Counted from the first letter of the stretch, positions 1-10,232 are shown. The stretch: DNA of 64,000 bases from Sphingomonas sp. SRS2 (GCF_000971055.1 NZ_LARW01000047.1:30743-94742), one strand, 5' to 3'. Notes: generated by a model from the letters alone, not told the origin. Numbers and translations: made by a program.

Positions 1-676
1 CGGGCACGTCGCGGCGGGCATCCTGGAGCAGCGAGACCAGGTCGTAGGCGGCGTGGCCAGCGAGCGCGTCCTGGAAATCGAGCAGGCCGAGGCTGCCGTC
101 GTCGAGCAGCATGATATTCTCGGCATGATAATCGCGCAGCACGGTGATCGACTGATCGGCGCGGATCGGCGCGAGCGCCTTGTCCCATGCCGCGCCATAG
201 CTGTCGGTATCGGCGTCGAGCCCGACCGCCGGCATGTACCACTCGGGGAACAGCCCCGCCTCGCGCTGATAGACCGCCATGTCATAGGGCGGCAGATCGC
301 CGCAGGGGGCGCCGTGGAGATCGGCGAGCAGGTCGATCGCTTGCGCATATATGCCCGTCTCGGCGGCAGGGTCGGCCTCGATCACCTCCTTCATCCGCGC
401 ATCGCCGAAATCTTCGAGCAGGATCAGTCCCTGGTCCAGATCCTCGGCAAGGATGCGCGGCGCGCGAAAACCGATCGCGTCGAGGTGGCGGGCGACCGCG
501 AGGAAAGGGCGGCTGTCCTCATGCTCTGGCGGCGCATCCATCAGCACGGCGCGGTCGTCGCCGCGCTCCACCCGGAAATATCGGCGGAAGCTCGCGTCGC
601 CGGCCAGCGGCAGGATCGTGGCCCCGCTCCATCCGGCACGGTCGAGAAAGGCGGGGGCATGCGGCGGGGGAATCAT
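1..676 (-). CDS. amgK: N-acetylmuramate/N-acetylglucosamine kinase AmgK (partial, C-terminus outside window)
   Basis: Aminoglycoside-phosphotransferase-fold sugar kinase. In the family AmgK phosphorylates the anomeric carbon of cell-wall amino sugars for recycling to UDP-MurNAc. Visible motifs are an N-lobe (GDASFRRYFRVERG), the catalytic loop LRDYHAENIML and the metal-binding stretch GLLDFQDA, followed by AYDLVSLLQDARRDV at the window edge. I chose the ATG at 676 because it overlaps the tsaE stop as ATGA, implying translational coupling; in-frame ATGs at 688 and 700 are possible. Its place after tsaE and divL matches other alphaproteobacteria, where murU usually follows. Identity rests on motifs and context. 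Confidence 0.85.
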   Translation of the reverse strand, partial: MIPPPHAPAFLDRAGWSGATILPLAGDASFRRYFRVERGDDRAVLMDAPPEHEDSRPFLAVARHLDAIGFRAPRILAEDLDQGLILLEDFGDARMKEVIEADPAAETGIYAQAIDLLADLHGAPCGDLPPYDMAVYQREAGLFPEWYMPAVGLDADTDSYGAAWDKALAPIRADQSITVLRDYHAENIMLLDDGSLGLLDFQDALAGHAAYDLVSLLQDARRDVP

Positions 677-1170
677 CGGGGCGGCCATCGGCCTTCCCAT
701 GCCGTGGGCGCCTGCCAAGTCAAGCGGCGCGCGTCATCGCCCTCGCGTTCGATGGAGAGGCGCAGCGTGTCGGGCCACAGCCGCGCGCCCATCCGCTCAG
801 GCCATTCGATCAGCAGCGCGGCGTCGGCCCGCGCCTCGTCGAGGCCGAGTTCCTCGATCTCCTCCGGATCGTCGATCCGATAGAGGTCGACATGCCAGAG
901 CGGCAGGCTCAGCTCGGGCGGGGCATAAGGGATGACGATCGGGAAGCTCGGGCTAGGCACATCATCCGCGAAGCCCAGCGCCGCTATCAGCCCGCGCGCG
1001 AAGGTCGTCTTGCCCGCGCCGAGATCGCCGGCCAGCGCGACGACGTCACCGGGGCGGAGCAGGCGGGCGAGGGTTGCCCCGGCCGCGGCGGTAGCTTCGG
1101 GGTTGGTGAGGTGGATGCCGTCTGGCCCATCCCCTGAGGTGGAGGGGGGAAGAATAAGTGCGTCACCCAT
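673..1170 (-). CDS. tsaE: tRNA threonylcarbamoyladenosine biosynthesis ATPase TsaE
   Basis: Small P-loop ATPase that works with TsaB and TsaD in making the t6A37 modification of ANN-decoding tRNAs. The Walker A motif GDLGAGKTT is near residue 50, followed by FARGLIAALGF and the family stretch VPSPSFPIVIPY; a Walker B-like region WHVDLYRIDDPEEIEELGLDE lies mid-protein. At 165 residues it is normal in length. The ATG at 1170 overlaps the stop of the upstream kinase as TGATG, so I prefer it to the TTG at 1173. Its 3' end overlaps amgK, so divL-tsaE-amgK is one tightly packed transcription unit. Confidence 0.93.
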   Translation of the reverse strand: MGDALILPPSTSGDGPDGIHLTNPEATAAAGATLARLLRPGDVVALAGDLGAGKTTFARGLIAALGFADDVPSPSFPIVIPYAPPELSLPLWHVDLYRIDDPEEIEELGLDEARADAALLIEWPERMGARLWPDTLRLSIEREGDDARRLTWQAPTAWEGRWPPR

Positions 1171-3548
1171 CAATCGAACGCCTCGCCATGCCGCCGGGGC
1201 AGGTGGATCGTCACCGTCGTCCCGCGCCCGGGTTCGCTTTCGAGCGCGATCGAGCCGCCATGCGCCTCGACGAGCTGGCGCGTCAGGGGCAGGCCGATGC
1301 CGATCAGCTGCTTGCCCTCCTCATTGTTGGCATCGATGCGCGGATAGCTGTCGAACACGCGGGCGCGTTGCGCAGCATCCATGCCCTGGCCCGTGTCGGA
1401 GACCGTCCAGATGATCATGTCGTCGTCGCCATGGACGCGGATCGTCACGCGGCCCTGCGGCGGGGTGTAGCTGATCGCATTGTTGAGCAGGTGATCGGCG
1501 ATCTGGCGCAGGCGGCGCGGATCGCCGCGCATCAGCCCGAGCTCGGACTCGATATCGACGATCAGCGACACCGGCTTGGCGGCGGCGGCGCGGCCGGCGG
1601 CTTCGATCGCCTCGCCCAGCAGCGCGCCGATATCGACATGCTCTTCGGCCAGCGGCAGGTTGCCCGCCGCGCCCTGAGTCAGGTCGAGCACATCTTCGAC
1701 CAGCGAACCGAGCCGGCCGACCGAGGTCAGGATCGCCTTGACATATTCCCCGGCGACGTTGGGCAGTTCGCCGGCATAGCCCGCGTCGAGCAGTTCGGCG
1801 AAGCCCGCGATCGAGGTCAGCGGAACGCGCAGCTCGTAGCTCATATTGGCGACGAAGGCGGTCTTGAGCTTGTCGGCTTCTTCCAGTGCATCGGCGCGCC
1901 CGCGCAGCGCCTCCTCGATCCCGCGCGAGGCGGTGATGTCGAGCAGGGTGAACAGCGCGTTGCCATCGGGCAGCGGCACCACGGCGAAGTCGAAATAGCG
2001 GCCATCGGCGAGCGCCATTCGACCGGTGCGGGCCTGCCGGTCGACCGTGGCGATGCGGACCAGCTCGCGCAGCAGCTGCGCCCGCGACGGATCGGCGAGC
2101 TTGGCGGCAACCAGCTCGACCATCGCGTCGACGCGCAGATTCTGCGCGACGTCGGCGTCGGACAGGCCCCAGATGTCGCGGAAGCCCTGGTTCCAGATGT
2201 GCAGCCGTCCGTCCGACGCGAACACGCCGATCGCCTCGAACAGATTGTCGAACGTCGCGGCGCGCACCCGCAGCAGCGTATCGCGCGCGCTCGACAGCTG
2301 GACCTGCTCGGTGCGGTCCTCGAAGAACAGCAGCAGTCCGCCATTGGGAAGCGGCTGGGCGACGACGCGCAGATGCTGGCCGCCCGGCAGCGTCCAGGTC
2401 TCCTCGATCGCATCGACCGCGTTGAACCAGCCGCGCCTTTCGGTCTTCCAGCCGGGAAAGTCGCGCGCTTCGGGCAGGCGCTGGGTCTCGCGCATCCGTT
2501 CGAGCACTCGGTCGAATTCGGGCCGGTCGGCGAGCCATTCGGGGGCGAGCGAGAAGAATTGCAGGAAGGGCTGGTTGTAGAAGACCAGGCTGCGGTCGGG
2601 CGCGAACTGGGCGACGCCGGCCGACAGCCGGTCGAACAGCTCGCGCTGGGCCTCCTGGAAACTGCCCAGCTCGGATCGGGTCTGTTCGAGGTCCTGGATG
2701 TCGAAGGCGTAACCCGCGACGCCATGCTCGCCCATCGGCACGTCGACGATCCGCATCGTCCGGCGCTGGCCCGACAGTGTGACGGGGACGACATTGGTCT
2801 TGATCCGGCCGCTGTCGCGTGCCGCGAGCGCGGTGGCGCGCGGCGCGCGGCCCTCGGCGGCGTCGATCAGCTCGACTCCGCGGGTGACGACATCCTCGGC
2901 GCTCACGCCCTCGACCGCAGCGACATAGGCCGAATTGACCAGAGCGAGCTTCAGGTCGGGGCCGCGATGCCACATCGGGAAGGGCGCGGCCTCGATCAGC
3001 GCGAGGCAGCTGTCGAGCGCGTCGCTGATCGCGGCGGCTTCCTGCGACAGGCGGGTGATGATCCGCTCGCTGTCGCTATGGTCGAACAGCCAGATGATCA
3101 CGCCGTCGCCGACCGGGGCGGGGGAGGGGCGGCCGCGCGCCATCAGCACCCGGTCGGTGCCGCTCAGGTGGAGGACGCGCTCGAACTGCCGGCCGGCCTG
3201 GTTGGCGGCGGCGATGTCGGCGGCGAGCCCCTCGGCGTCGACCACCGATATGCCGCCGCCGTCGCTGCCCGCCATCGCGTCGATGCTGGCGGGAACAGCG
3301 GGAAGGCCGAGCCAGTGCGCGAGCCGGCTGTCGGCGGCGATCCGCCCGTCGAGCCCGACCCGGAAGGGGAGCGCGGGCGCGGTGCCGATCAGCGCCGCCT
3401 GCCGCTCGATATCGCGGGCGCGCGCCTTCGCGACCGCGTCACGGCGCAACCCCATGATGATCGACGCCACGGCGGCGGCGACCCACAGCGCCACGATGAT
3501 CGCGAGCATCAGCGCGGCGATCGGATCGAGCTGGATCATGTCGGACAT
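1170..3548 (-). CDS. divL: DivL-like PAS sensor (tyrosine pseudo-histidine kinase)
   Basis: Membrane-anchored PAS sensor kinase of 792 residues. One N-terminal transmembrane helix (about residues 9-32) is followed by several PAS-like segments (about 60-530), a DHp/HisKA-like domain (about 555-625) and a HATPase_c domain with N-box DHLLNNAISYTPP, G1 SDTGQGMD and a C-terminal GIGLPLTRQLVEAHGG. The H-box reads NMSYELRVPLTSI: Tyr571 occupies the position of the phospho-accepting His, the hallmark of Caulobacter DivL, which senses DivK~P and controls CckA/CtrA. The linkage to tsaE and amgK is also that of divL. An equivalent role in cell-cycle control is inferred from these two points. Confidence 0.87.
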   Translation of the reverse strand: MSDMIQLDPIAALMLAIIVALWVAAAVASIIMGLRRDAVAKARARDIERQAALIGTAPALPFRVGLDGRIAADSRLAHWLGLPAVPASIDAMAGSDGGGISVVDAEGLAADIAAANQAGRQFERVLHLSGTDRVLMARGRPSPAPVGDGVIIWLFDHSDSERIITRLSQEAAAISDALDSCLALIEAAPFPMWHRGPDLKLALVNSAYVAAVEGVSAEDVVTRGVELIDAAEGRAPRATALAARDSGRIKTNVVPVTLSGQRRTMRIVDVPMGEHGVAGYAFDIQDLEQTRSELGSFQEAQRELFDRLSAGVAQFAPDRSLVFYNQPFLQFFSLAPEWLADRPEFDRVLERMRETQRLPEARDFPGWKTERRGWFNAVDAIEETWTLPGGQHLRVVAQPLPNGGLLLFFEDRTEQVQLSSARDTLLRVRAATFDNLFEAIGVFASDGRLHIWNQGFRDIWGLSDADVAQNLRVDAMVELVAAKLADPSRAQLLRELVRIATVDRQARTGRMALADGRYFDFAVVPLPDGNALFTLLDITASRGIEEALRGRADALEEADKLKTAFVANMSYELRVPLTSIAGFAELLDAGYAGELPNVAGEYVKAILTSVGRLGSLVEDVLDLTQGAAGNLPLAEEHVDIGALLGEAIEAAGRAAAAKPVSLIVDIESELGLMRGDPRRLRQIADHLLNNAISYTPPQGRVTIRVHGDDDMIIWTVSDTGQGMDAAQRARVFDSYPRIDANNEEGKQLIGIGLPLTRQLVEAHGGSIALESEPGRGTTVTIHLPRRHGEAFD

Positions 3549-3695
3549 GGCACGCTTCTAGAGCGGGATCGCGCGGGGTGGAAGCCGCGCTTCCGCCGCC
3601 CGCAGAAGAAGCATTACATCGCCGGATATTTGCGTTAGGCTGACCTCAGGCGGCGAAGACCGCGACGGCAAGGACGGTGGATGAGAGGAGAGGCT

Positions 3696-3785
3696 ATGTC
3701 GGTGCTCGACGTTATGGCTGATCGCGCGTGCGTTGTGCTCAGCGTGGCTGGTGTGTTGTGGGTGGTATCGACCCTGCTGCTCTGA
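3696..3785 (+). CDS. Possible 29-residue single-pass membrane peptide
   Basis: A short open frame MSVLDVMADRACVVLSV... ending STLLL. It has a strong purine-rich ribosome-binding sequence (GAGAGGAGAGG at 3683-3693) just before the ATG, and one hydrophobic segment covering residues 11-29. It lies alone between the divergently transcribed divL and the convergent efflux operon. An in-frame ATG at 3681 would add five residues. I do not recognise a family. The ribosome-binding site and hydrophobic run support a real micropeptide, but chance is not excluded. Confidence 0.35.
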   Translation: MSVLDVMADRACVVLSVAGVLWVVSTLLL

Positions 3786-3811
3786 ATATCCCGCTATGCG
3801 TGATGGCCGGC

Positions 3812-5236
3812 CTATCTGAGGCCGCCGCCGAGCGCGCGATAAAGCTCCACGGTGTTGCGCGCGCGGACGAGTCGCGTCGCGACCAGCGCCTGTTCGGCGG
3901 CATAATAAGTGCGTTGCGCGTCGAGCGTCGTCAGGAAGGGATCGATCCCGGCCCGGAAGCGCGCATCCGATAGGCGATAGGCGATTCGCGCGCCTTCCCG
4001 CCGCGACGTTATCGCATCGAGCTGGGTGGTCATCGTACCGCGCCGCGCCAGCGCGTCGGCCACTTCGCGGAAGCCCGACTGCACCGCGCGCTCATAGCTT
4101 GCGAGCAACGCGGCGCGTGTCGCCTCGGCATAGCGCAGATTGCCGCGATTCCGCCCGAAGTCGAAGATCGGCAGGCTGGCCGATGGCGCCACCGACCAGA
4201 AATCGCTTCCCGATGTGAAGAGGTTGGACAGCCCCAGGCTCATCGTGCCGAAGGCGGCGGTCAGCGACAGGCGCGGAAAGAAGGCTGCCCGCGCCGCGCC
4301 GATATCGGCGTTGGCCGCCCGCAGCTGATGCTCAGCGGCGGCGATGTCGGGCCGGCGCAGCAGCATATCCGACGGCAGATCGGCGGGCAGGTTGTCCAGC
4401 GTCAAATCCTGCGTGCCAAGCTCGGCGGGTAGTTGGCCGGCCGGTACGGTCGTCCCGGCGAGCAGGTTGAGCGCGTTCTGATCCTGCGCGACCAGCGTGG
4501 TCGCCTCGGCGATGTCCGAGCGCGCTTGATCATGACTGGTCTGCGCCTGGCGCATTTCGAGTTCGGAGGCGACGCCGACGCGAAAGCGCGCCTGGGTCAG
4601 CGCAAGCGTCTCGCCGAACGCCTTCTCCAGATCGCGCGCGATGCGCAGCCGCTCCTGATCCGCCGCCATCGTCAGCCATGCGCTCGCGATTTCGGCGATC
4701 AGGCTGACCTGCGCGGCATTTCGATTTTCCGCCGCGGCGAAATATTGCTCCTGCGCCGATCGGCTCAAATTGCGGAGGCGGCCGAACAGATCGATCTCCC
4801 ACGCCGAAATGCCCAGCGACGCGGAATAGACGTCGGTCCGCCCGCTGCCTGCGCTCGCTGTTCCACCGCCGGTCGTGGTGAGAGGCGATTTCTGAAAGGT
4901 CGCGCCAGCGTCGGCGCCCAGGGTTGGCAGGATGTCGGCGCGCTGGACACGATACAGCGCCCGCGCCTGCTCGACATTGGCGACGGCGATGCGCAGGTCG
5001 CGATTATTCTCCAGCGCCGTCGCGATCAGCTGGCGGAGCCGATCGTCGAGGAAGAAATCGCGCCAGGCGGTGTCGGCCGGGGCGATCGCCGCGGTGGCGT
5101 CCGCCGGCACGGCATAAGCAGGCCCTTGCGGTGCCGCAGCCGGCGCCGGCAAGGTCGGCCGGACGTAGCGGGGCGCGAGATCGCATCCGCCCAGCATCAG
5201 CGCCATCAGCACGATACCCGATCGCAGCACGGTCAT
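3812..5236 (-). CDS. RND efflux outer-membrane factor (NodT/OprM family lipoprotein)
   Basis: Outer-membrane channel of a tripartite efflux pump, 474 residues. The N-terminus is a lipoprotein signal with lipobox LMLGGC, followed by the family opening [10 protein letters not shown]. Two OEP repeats follow; typical features are [12 protein letters not shown] (about residues 145-160) and the mirrored [16 protein letters not shown] region in the second half, plus [20 protein letters not shown]. The ATG at 5236 overlaps the stop of the RND transporter as ATGA, so translation is probably coupled. It is the third gene of the operon adaptor-pump-channel. Confidence 0.93.
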   Translation of the reverse strand: MTVLRSGIVLMALMLGGCDLAPRYVRPTLPAPAAAPQGPAYAVPADATAAIAPADTAWRDFFLDDRLRQLIATALENNRDLRIAVANVEQARALYRVQRADILPTLGADAGATFQKSPLTTTGGGTASAGSGRTDVYSASLGISAWEIDLFGRLRNLSRSAQEQYFAAAENRNAAQVSLIAEIASAWLTMAADQERLRIARDLEKAFGETLALTQARFRVGVASELEMRQAQTSHDQARSDIAEATTLVAQDQNALNLLAGTTVPAGQLPAELGTQDLTLDNLPADLPSDMLLRRPDIAAAEHQLRAANADIGAARAAFFPRLSLTAAFGTMSLGLSNLFTSGSDFWSVAPSASLPIFDFGRNRGNLRYAEATRAALLASYERAVQSGFREVADALARRGTMTTQLDAITSRREGARIAYRLSDARFRAGIDPFLTTLDAQRTYYAAEQALVATRLVRARNTVELYRALGGGLR

Positions 5237-8200
5237 GCCTGGCTCTCCCCGGATGCCGCGTGGTGCTGGCCGAACAGGCGCTTCACCACGGTGAAGAAGA
5301 CCGGCACGAAGAAGATGGCGAGAACCGTTGCCGACAGCATGCCGCCGACCACTGCCCAGCCGATCGCATTCTGACCGCCCGCGCCTGCGCCGTTCGACAG
5401 CGCCAGCGGCAGCACGCCGAAGATGAAGGCGAACGAGGTCATCAGGATCGGCCGCAGCCGCAGCCGCGCCGCTTCCAGCGCCGCCTCCGCCGCGCCCAGC
5501 CCGTGGCGCATCTTCTCCTCGGCGAACTCGATGATCAGGATCGCGTTTTTCGCCGCCACGCCGATCGTCGTTATCAATCCGACCTGAAGGTAAATGTCGT
5601 TTTCGAGCCCGGCGATCCAGGCGGCGAGAACCGCCCCCAGCACGCCGAGCGGCACGACCAGCAGCACCGCGATCGGCACCGACCAGCTCTCGTACAACGC
5701 GGCCAGGCACAGGAAGACGATCAGCAGCGACAATGCATATAGCAGGGGCGTCTGACCGCCCGACAGCTTCTCCTCATAGGACAGGCCGGTCCATTCGAAG
5801 CCGACGCCGGCCGGCAGCTTGGCGGCATGTTCCTCCATCGCCGCCATCGCCGTTCCAGTGCTCATACCGGGGGCCGGGGCGCCCATGATCTCGAACGAAG
5901 ATACGCCGTTATAGCGTTCGAGGCGCGAGGGACCGAAGCGCCAGTCCGTCCGGCTGAAGGCGTCGAATGGCGCCATTGTCCCGGTCTTGCCGCGAACATG
6001 AAAGGCGCCGATCGCTTCGGGCGTGGTGCGGAACTGTGCATCGGCCTGCATATAGACGCGCTTGACCCGGCCACGATCGATAAAGTCGTTGATATAGGAC
6101 CCGCCCAATGCGGTGCTGAGCGTTTCGTTGATGTCGGCCTGGGCGAGCCCCAGAGCGCCGGCCGCAGGTTGGTCGACCGTCAGCTTGAGCTGGGGCGTGT
6201 CCTCCAGGCCATTGGGCCGGACCTGTGCGAGCCGCTTGTCCTGCATGGCCATGCCGAGCAACTGGTTACGCGCCGCCAGCAGCGCCTCATGGCCGATATT
6301 GTCACGGTCCTTGAGCTGAAAATCAAAGCCGGTCGCGGTCGCAAGCTCGGGCACCGCGGGCGGTACGAAGCCGATCACCATGCCGGCGCGCATCTGGGCG
6401 AAGGCGGCATTGGCGCGCTGAGCGATCGCGGCGACGCGATCCTCCTTGCCCTTGCGCTCCTTCCAGTCCTTCAGCTTGACGAAGGTGATGCCGACATTCT
6501 GTCCCTGCCCGCCGAAGCCGAACCCGGCGATCGTGAACACGTCGGCGACAACATCCTTCTCGGCGTTCGCGAAATGCTTCTGCACGCGGTCCAGCGTGCG
6601 AGCGGTCTCCTCGATCGACGCGCCGCTCGGCAGCGTCACCTGGGCGAGCATCGTGCCCTGATCTTCGGCGGGCAGGAATCCCGACGGCAGGCGCAGGAAG
6701 ATAAACGCCATCACCGCGACGATCAGCCCGTAGACCAGCAGGGTTCGTCCCCAGCGGCGCTCGACCGTGCGCACGCCATGATCATAGCGTTCGATGCCGC
6801 GATCGAAGGTGCGATTGAACCAGCCGAAGAAGCCCTTGCGCTCGCCCTGATGATGGGCGGGCTTCAGGATCGCCGCGCACAGCGCCGGGGTTAGGATGAG
6901 CGCCACCAGCACCGACAACACCATCGACGATACGATCGTGATCGAGAACTGGCGATAGATCACGCCGGTGGAGCCGCCGAAGAAGGCCATCGGCAGGAAG
7001 ACGGCGGAAAGCACCAGGCCGATGCCGATCAGCGCGCCGCTGATCTCGTTCATCGACTTGTACGCCGCCTCCCTGGGCGTCAGCCCCTCGGTCTGGATCA
7101 GCCGCTCGACATTTTCCACGACGACGATCGCGTCATCGACGAGCAGGCCGATCGCCAGCACCATGCCGAACAGGGTAAGCGTGTTGATGGTGAACCCGGC
7201 CAGCAGCAGGATCGCGAACGTCCCGAGCAGCACCACCGGCACCGCGATCGTCGGGATCAGTGTGGCGCGCCAGTTTTGCAGGAACAGGAACATCACCACG
7301 AAGACGAGGACGATCGCCTCGATCAGCGTGTGGATCACCTGCTCAACCGACAACCGCACGAAGGTCGAGTTGTCGACGGGGTACGTCACTTTGATTCCCG
7401 GCGGGAAGGTTTTCGCGAGTTCGCTTACCGCTGCTTTGACGTCGTCGACGGTTTGCAGCGCATTGGCGCCCGGCGCTAGCTTGATGCCGAGGCCCGAGGC
7501 CGGATGACCATTGAGCCGCGCCACGAAGGAGTAGTTTTCGGAGCCCAGTTCGACCCGCGCGACATCGGCCAGCGTCACCACCGATCCATCGGGGTTCGAG
7601 CGCACCAGGATCGCGCGGAATTCCTCCGCCGTGCGCAGCCGCGACTGAGCGGTCACGACCGCGTTGAGCGTCTGGCCCTGCACCGTCGGCAGGCCGCCGA
7701 TCTGGCCGGCCGACACCTGGGCGTTTTGCGCGCGAACCGCCGCTTTCACATCGGCGACGGTGACGCCGAGCGCGGCCATCTTGAACGGATCTATCCAGAT
7801 GCGCATCGCATATTGCGCACCGAGCACCTGGGTATCGCCGACGCCGTCGATCCGGCTGATCGGATCCTGCAGCCTCGACACGATATAGTCGCCCAGATCG
7901 ACCTGATCGTGCCTGCCGTCATCCGAATGGAGGCCGACGATCAGCAGGAAGTTGGCCGTCGATTTGGTTACCCGCAGGCCCTGCTGCTGGACCTCCTGGG
8001 GAAGCAGCGGCAGCGCCTGCTGCAGCTTGTTCTGGACCTGGACCTGGGCAGTGTCGGCATTGGTGCCCTGTTCGAACGTCAGGGTGATCGCAAGATTGCC
8101 GGCGGCGTCGCTGGTCGAGGCGAAATAGCGCAGATTGTCGATGCCCTTCATCTGCTGTTCGATGATCTGGGTCGTCGAATTCTCGAGTGTTTCGGCGTCC

Positions 8201-8358
8201 GCGCCCGGATAGACGGTGGCGACCGTCACCTTTGGCGGCGCGATCTCCGGGAACTGCTCGGTGGACAGGGTTTGCAGCGCCAGCACCCCGGCGAGCATCA
8301 GGATGATCGCGACGACCCAGGCGAAAATCGGCCGATCGATAAAATAGCGTGACAGCAT
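5233..8358 (-). CDS. Hydrophobe/amphiphile efflux RND transporter, inner-membrane subunit (AcrB/MexB type)
   Basis: Proton-driven multidrug pump of 1041 residues, the usual HAE-1 length. It opens with [22 protein letters not shown], and has the porter-domain stretch [22 protein letters not shown]. The transmembrane relay motif [16 protein letters not shown] in TM4 has the two adjacent Asp residues needed for proton transfer. The second half repeats the fold ([39 protein letters not shown]). It lies two bases after the adaptor stop and overlaps the outer-membrane factor. The upstream adaptor is frameshifted, so this pump may lack its periplasmic partner in this strain. Confidence 0.96.
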   Translation of the reverse strand: MLSRYFIDRPIFAWVVAIILMLAGVLALQTLSTEQFPEIAPPKVTVATVYPGADAETLENSTTQIIEQQMKGIDNLRYFASTSDAAGNLAITLTFEQGTNADTAQVQVQNKLQQALPLLPQEVQQQGLRVTKSTANFLLIVGLHSDDGRHDQVDLGDYIVSRLQDPISRIDGVGDTQVLGAQYAMRIWIDPFKMAALGVTVADVKAAVRAQNAQVSAGQIGGLPTVQGQTLNAVVTAQSRLRTAEEFRAILVRSNPDGSVVTLADVARVELGSENYSFVARLNGHPASGLGIKLAPGANALQTVDDVKAAVSELAKTFPPGIKVTYPVDNSTFVRLSVEQVIHTLIEAIVLVFVVMFLFLQNWRATLIPTIAVPVVLLGTFAILLLAGFTINTLTLFGMVLAIGLLVDDAIVVVENVERLIQTEGLTPREAAYKSMNEISGALIGIGLVLSAVFLPMAFFGGSTGVIYRQFSITIVSSMVLSVLVALILTPALCAAILKPAHHQGERKGFFGWFNRTFDRGIERYDHGVRTVERRWGRTLLVYGLIVAVMAFIFLRLPSGFLPAEDQGTMLAQVTLPSGASIEETARTLDRVQKHFANAEKDVVADVFTIAGFGFGGQGQNVGITFVKLKDWKERKGKEDRVAAIAQRANAAFAQMRAGMVIGFVPPAVPELATATGFDFQLKDRDNIGHEALLAARNQLLGMAMQDKRLAQVRPNGLEDTPQLKLTVDQPAAGALGLAQADINETLSTALGGSYINDFIDRGRVKRVYMQADAQFRTTPEAIGAFHVRGKTGTMAPFDAFSRTDWRFGPSRLERYNGVSSFEIMGAPAPGMSTGTAMAAMEEHAAKLPAGVGFEWTGLSYEEKLSGGQTPLLYALSLLIVFLCLAALYESWSVPIAVLLVVPLGVLGAVLAAWIAGLENDIYLQVGLITTIGVAAKNAILIIEFAEEKMRHGLGAAEAALEAARLRLRPILMTSFAFIFGVLPLALSNGAGAGGQNAIGWAVVGGMLSATVLAIFFVPVFFTVVKRLFGQHHAASGESQA

Positions 8359-8361
8359 CGA

Positions 8362-9527
8362 TCAGTTCGCGCTGGCCGGACGAGTGATCTGCTGCGGTGC
8401 ACCGGGCGTCACGACGGTTCCGGGTCGAAGGTTCATCAGCCCCTCAACGATCAGCCGGTCGCCAGGGCGAAGGCCCCTGCTGACGATCCACTTGTCGCCG
8501 ACCGGGCGATCGAGGGTTATATCGCGCTGCTCGACCTTGTTGCCCTTGCCGATGACCAGCGCGGTCGCGCGGTCGCGCGGCCGCGCGGATCGCGGGTAAT
8601 CCCCTGCTGGGGAGCGAGCAGCGCGCTGGTCCGTACCCCCTCCGTCAGCCGGGCGCGGACATACATGCCGGGCAGCAGATCACCGCGCGGATTGGCGAAG
8701 CTGGCCCGCAGCGTGACTGCGCCGCTGGTCTCATCGACCGTGACTTCCGAAAATTGCAGCCTGCCCTCAATCGGATAGGCTTTACCGTTGGGGAGCATCA
8801 AACGTACCGGCGCGCCCTCGCCGCTGCGGACGCCGCCGCCGCGCATCGTTTCCTTGAGATCGAGCAGTTGCGCCGCCGACTGCGTAATATCCACATAGAC
8901 CCGCCCGGTCTGCTGGATCGTGGCGAGCGGCTCGGCCTGCCCGGCCTGAACCAGCGCACCCGCGGTCACGGTCGAACGGCCGATGCGGCCCGCTATAGGC
9001 GCGCGTATGCGGGTGAAGCCCAGGTTCACCGCGGCGGCATCAGCCGCCGCGCGTTGCGCCATCACGTCGGCGTTCGCCTGCTGCGCCGACGCATCGGCAT
9101 TGTCGGCTTCCTGCCGGCTGACCGCATTGATCGCGACGAGTTCCCGATAGCGTTGCGATTGCAGGCGCGTCGCGTTGATGGCGGCCTGCGCACGCGCAAG
9201 ATTGCCGCGCGCGGCAGCGACGGCGGCGCGATAGGGCGCGTCCTCGACGACAAACAACAATTGCCCCGCGCGCACATTGGCGCCTTCCTCGAACAGCCGC
9301 TGGCGGACCACGCCGCTGATCTGGGGCCTGACCTCGGACGTACCGATCGCCGAAACCCGTCCAGGGAGATCGGTGGTGAGCGCGACCGATTCGTTCGAAA
9401 GCGTGACGACGCCAACCGCGGGCGGCGGAGGCGGTGGCGGAGCTTCGCCGCCGCAACCAGCCAGCAAGAGCAGCGCGGCGATAGCCAGAGTCTTGCGTCC
9501 AAACTGGTGATCGAGGGGCGATTTCAT
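8362..9527 (-). pseudogene. RND efflux periplasmic adaptor (AcrA/MexA type), frameshifted
   Basis: Membrane-fusion protein with lipobox LLLLAGC at the N-terminus, then barrel-sandwich, alpha-hairpin and beta-barrel segments (IGTSEVRPQISGVVRQRLFEEG, GFTRIRAPIAGRIGRS). The frame is intact to about residue 320 (GITRDPRGRATA). There an 8-bp tandem duplication (8561-8576) shifts it, giving a foreign tail ending near 8517. Removing one copy restores a normal C-terminus (LVIGKGNKVEQRDI... to ITRPASAN and TGA at 8362-8364) and a 385-residue protein. The missing part is the membrane-proximal domain, so the product is probably inactive. A sequencing error cannot be excluded. Confidence 0.88.
8561..8576. 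repeat. 8-bp tandem duplication causing the adaptor frameshift
   Basis: Two adjacent copies of GCGGTCGC. One copy gives the family-typical protein sequence; two copies shift the frame by two. The flank starts with a partial third copy (GCGG), so slipped-strand replication is a plausible cause and reversion is possible. Confidence 0.9.
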
Positions 9528-9552
9528 AGGATAATCTCTGGCTGGCGCGCTC

Positions 9553-9572
9553 CGGAATGAACGTTCATTCCG
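9553..9572. promoter_or_regulatory. Perfect 20-bp palindromic operator for the divergent TetR regulator
   Basis: The core AATGAACGTTCATT is extended to a perfect 20-bp palindrome by CGG and CCG. It sits in the 63-bp gap between the efflux operon start (9527) and the TetR gene start (9591). Such dyads containing TGAACGTTCA are typical of AcrR-like TetR operators. Binding here would repress both directions; that is inferred. Confidence 0.8.
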
Positions 9573-9590
9573 ATTGCGGCGATCTACGGG

Positions 9591-10217
9591 ATGTGCGAGA
9601 AGCCGGTCAAGGCAAAAAAGCCGGGGGGAAAGTTTTTGGGTGCATTGCAGCAAATGCCGGATGGCCACAGCCGCATCTTGGCGGCGGCTCGCCACCTGTT
9701 CGCCGAGCGGGGATTTCACCGGACCGCCATGTCCGAACTGGCGGCCGAGGCAAAGGTCAGCGTCGGCCAAATCTATCGCTCGTTCAAGAACAAGAATGAC
9801 ATCATCGTCGCCATCGTCGGTGAAGACGTCGCGGACTTCCTGGCAGAGTTCGATGACGCCCTGCGGCGCACGCAAGCGGGCGAGATCACGATCGAGAAGG
9901 CATTCGAGCTGCTCGTCTGCAACAACCTGACCGAGAGCGAAACCGCGCTGTCCTTCGAAATGCTGGCCGAAGCGAGCCGCAATCCATCGGTCGCGGAGAA
10001 GATCGACGCGTTCCTGACGCCGTGCCGCGTCACCCTGCGGGCCCTGGCCTGCGAGGCGAATAAGGCGCTTAGCGAGCACGCGCTCGAAGCCGCTGAGGAA
10101 TTTCTGCTGGCCTGCCTGTTCGGCCTCGGCCATCGGCCGCTGTCGCGGCGGGCGAAGGATGTCGCGGCGACTGCGCCCGACATCGCCCGGCTGATGGTGA
10201 AAGCGCTGCAGGGCTGA
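9591..10217 (+). CDS. TetR/AcrR family transcriptional repressor of the efflux operon
   Basis: 208-residue TetR-family regulator. The N-terminal helix-turn-helix is clear: SRILAAARHLFAERGFHRTAMSELAAEAKVSVGQIYRSFKNKNDIIVAI (about residues 27-75). The rest is the variable ligand-binding domain, with a C-terminal helix resembling TetR_C. The gene is divergent from the RND operon with a palindromic operator between them, the standard arrangement for autoregulated repressors of drug efflux. The ligand is not predictable. The N-terminus before the HTH is basic and slightly long, so a later start is possible. Confidence 0.92.
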   Translation: MCEKPVKAKKPGGKFLGALQQMPDGHSRILAAARHLFAERGFHRTAMSELAAEAKVSVGQIYRSFKNKNDIIVAIVGEDVADFLAEFDDALRRTQAGEITIEKAFELLVCNNLTESETALSFEMLAEASRNPSVAEKIDAFLTPCRVTLRALACEANKALSEHALEAAEEFLLACLFGLGHRPLSRRAKDVAATAPDIARLMVKALQG

Positions 10218-10232
10218 CCCGCCGGAAGGCAG

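Noticed and set aside
1158..3638. Very long plus-strand open frame opposite divL
   Set aside because: Composition is His/Arg/Gln/Asp-rich without family motifs; it is the antisense shadow of a high-GC gene.
8517..10133. Single 538-codon frame spanning the adaptor gene and the regulator
   Set aside because: Its first part is antisense to the TetR gene and its last part is the shifted tail after the 8-bp duplication; only the middle is real.
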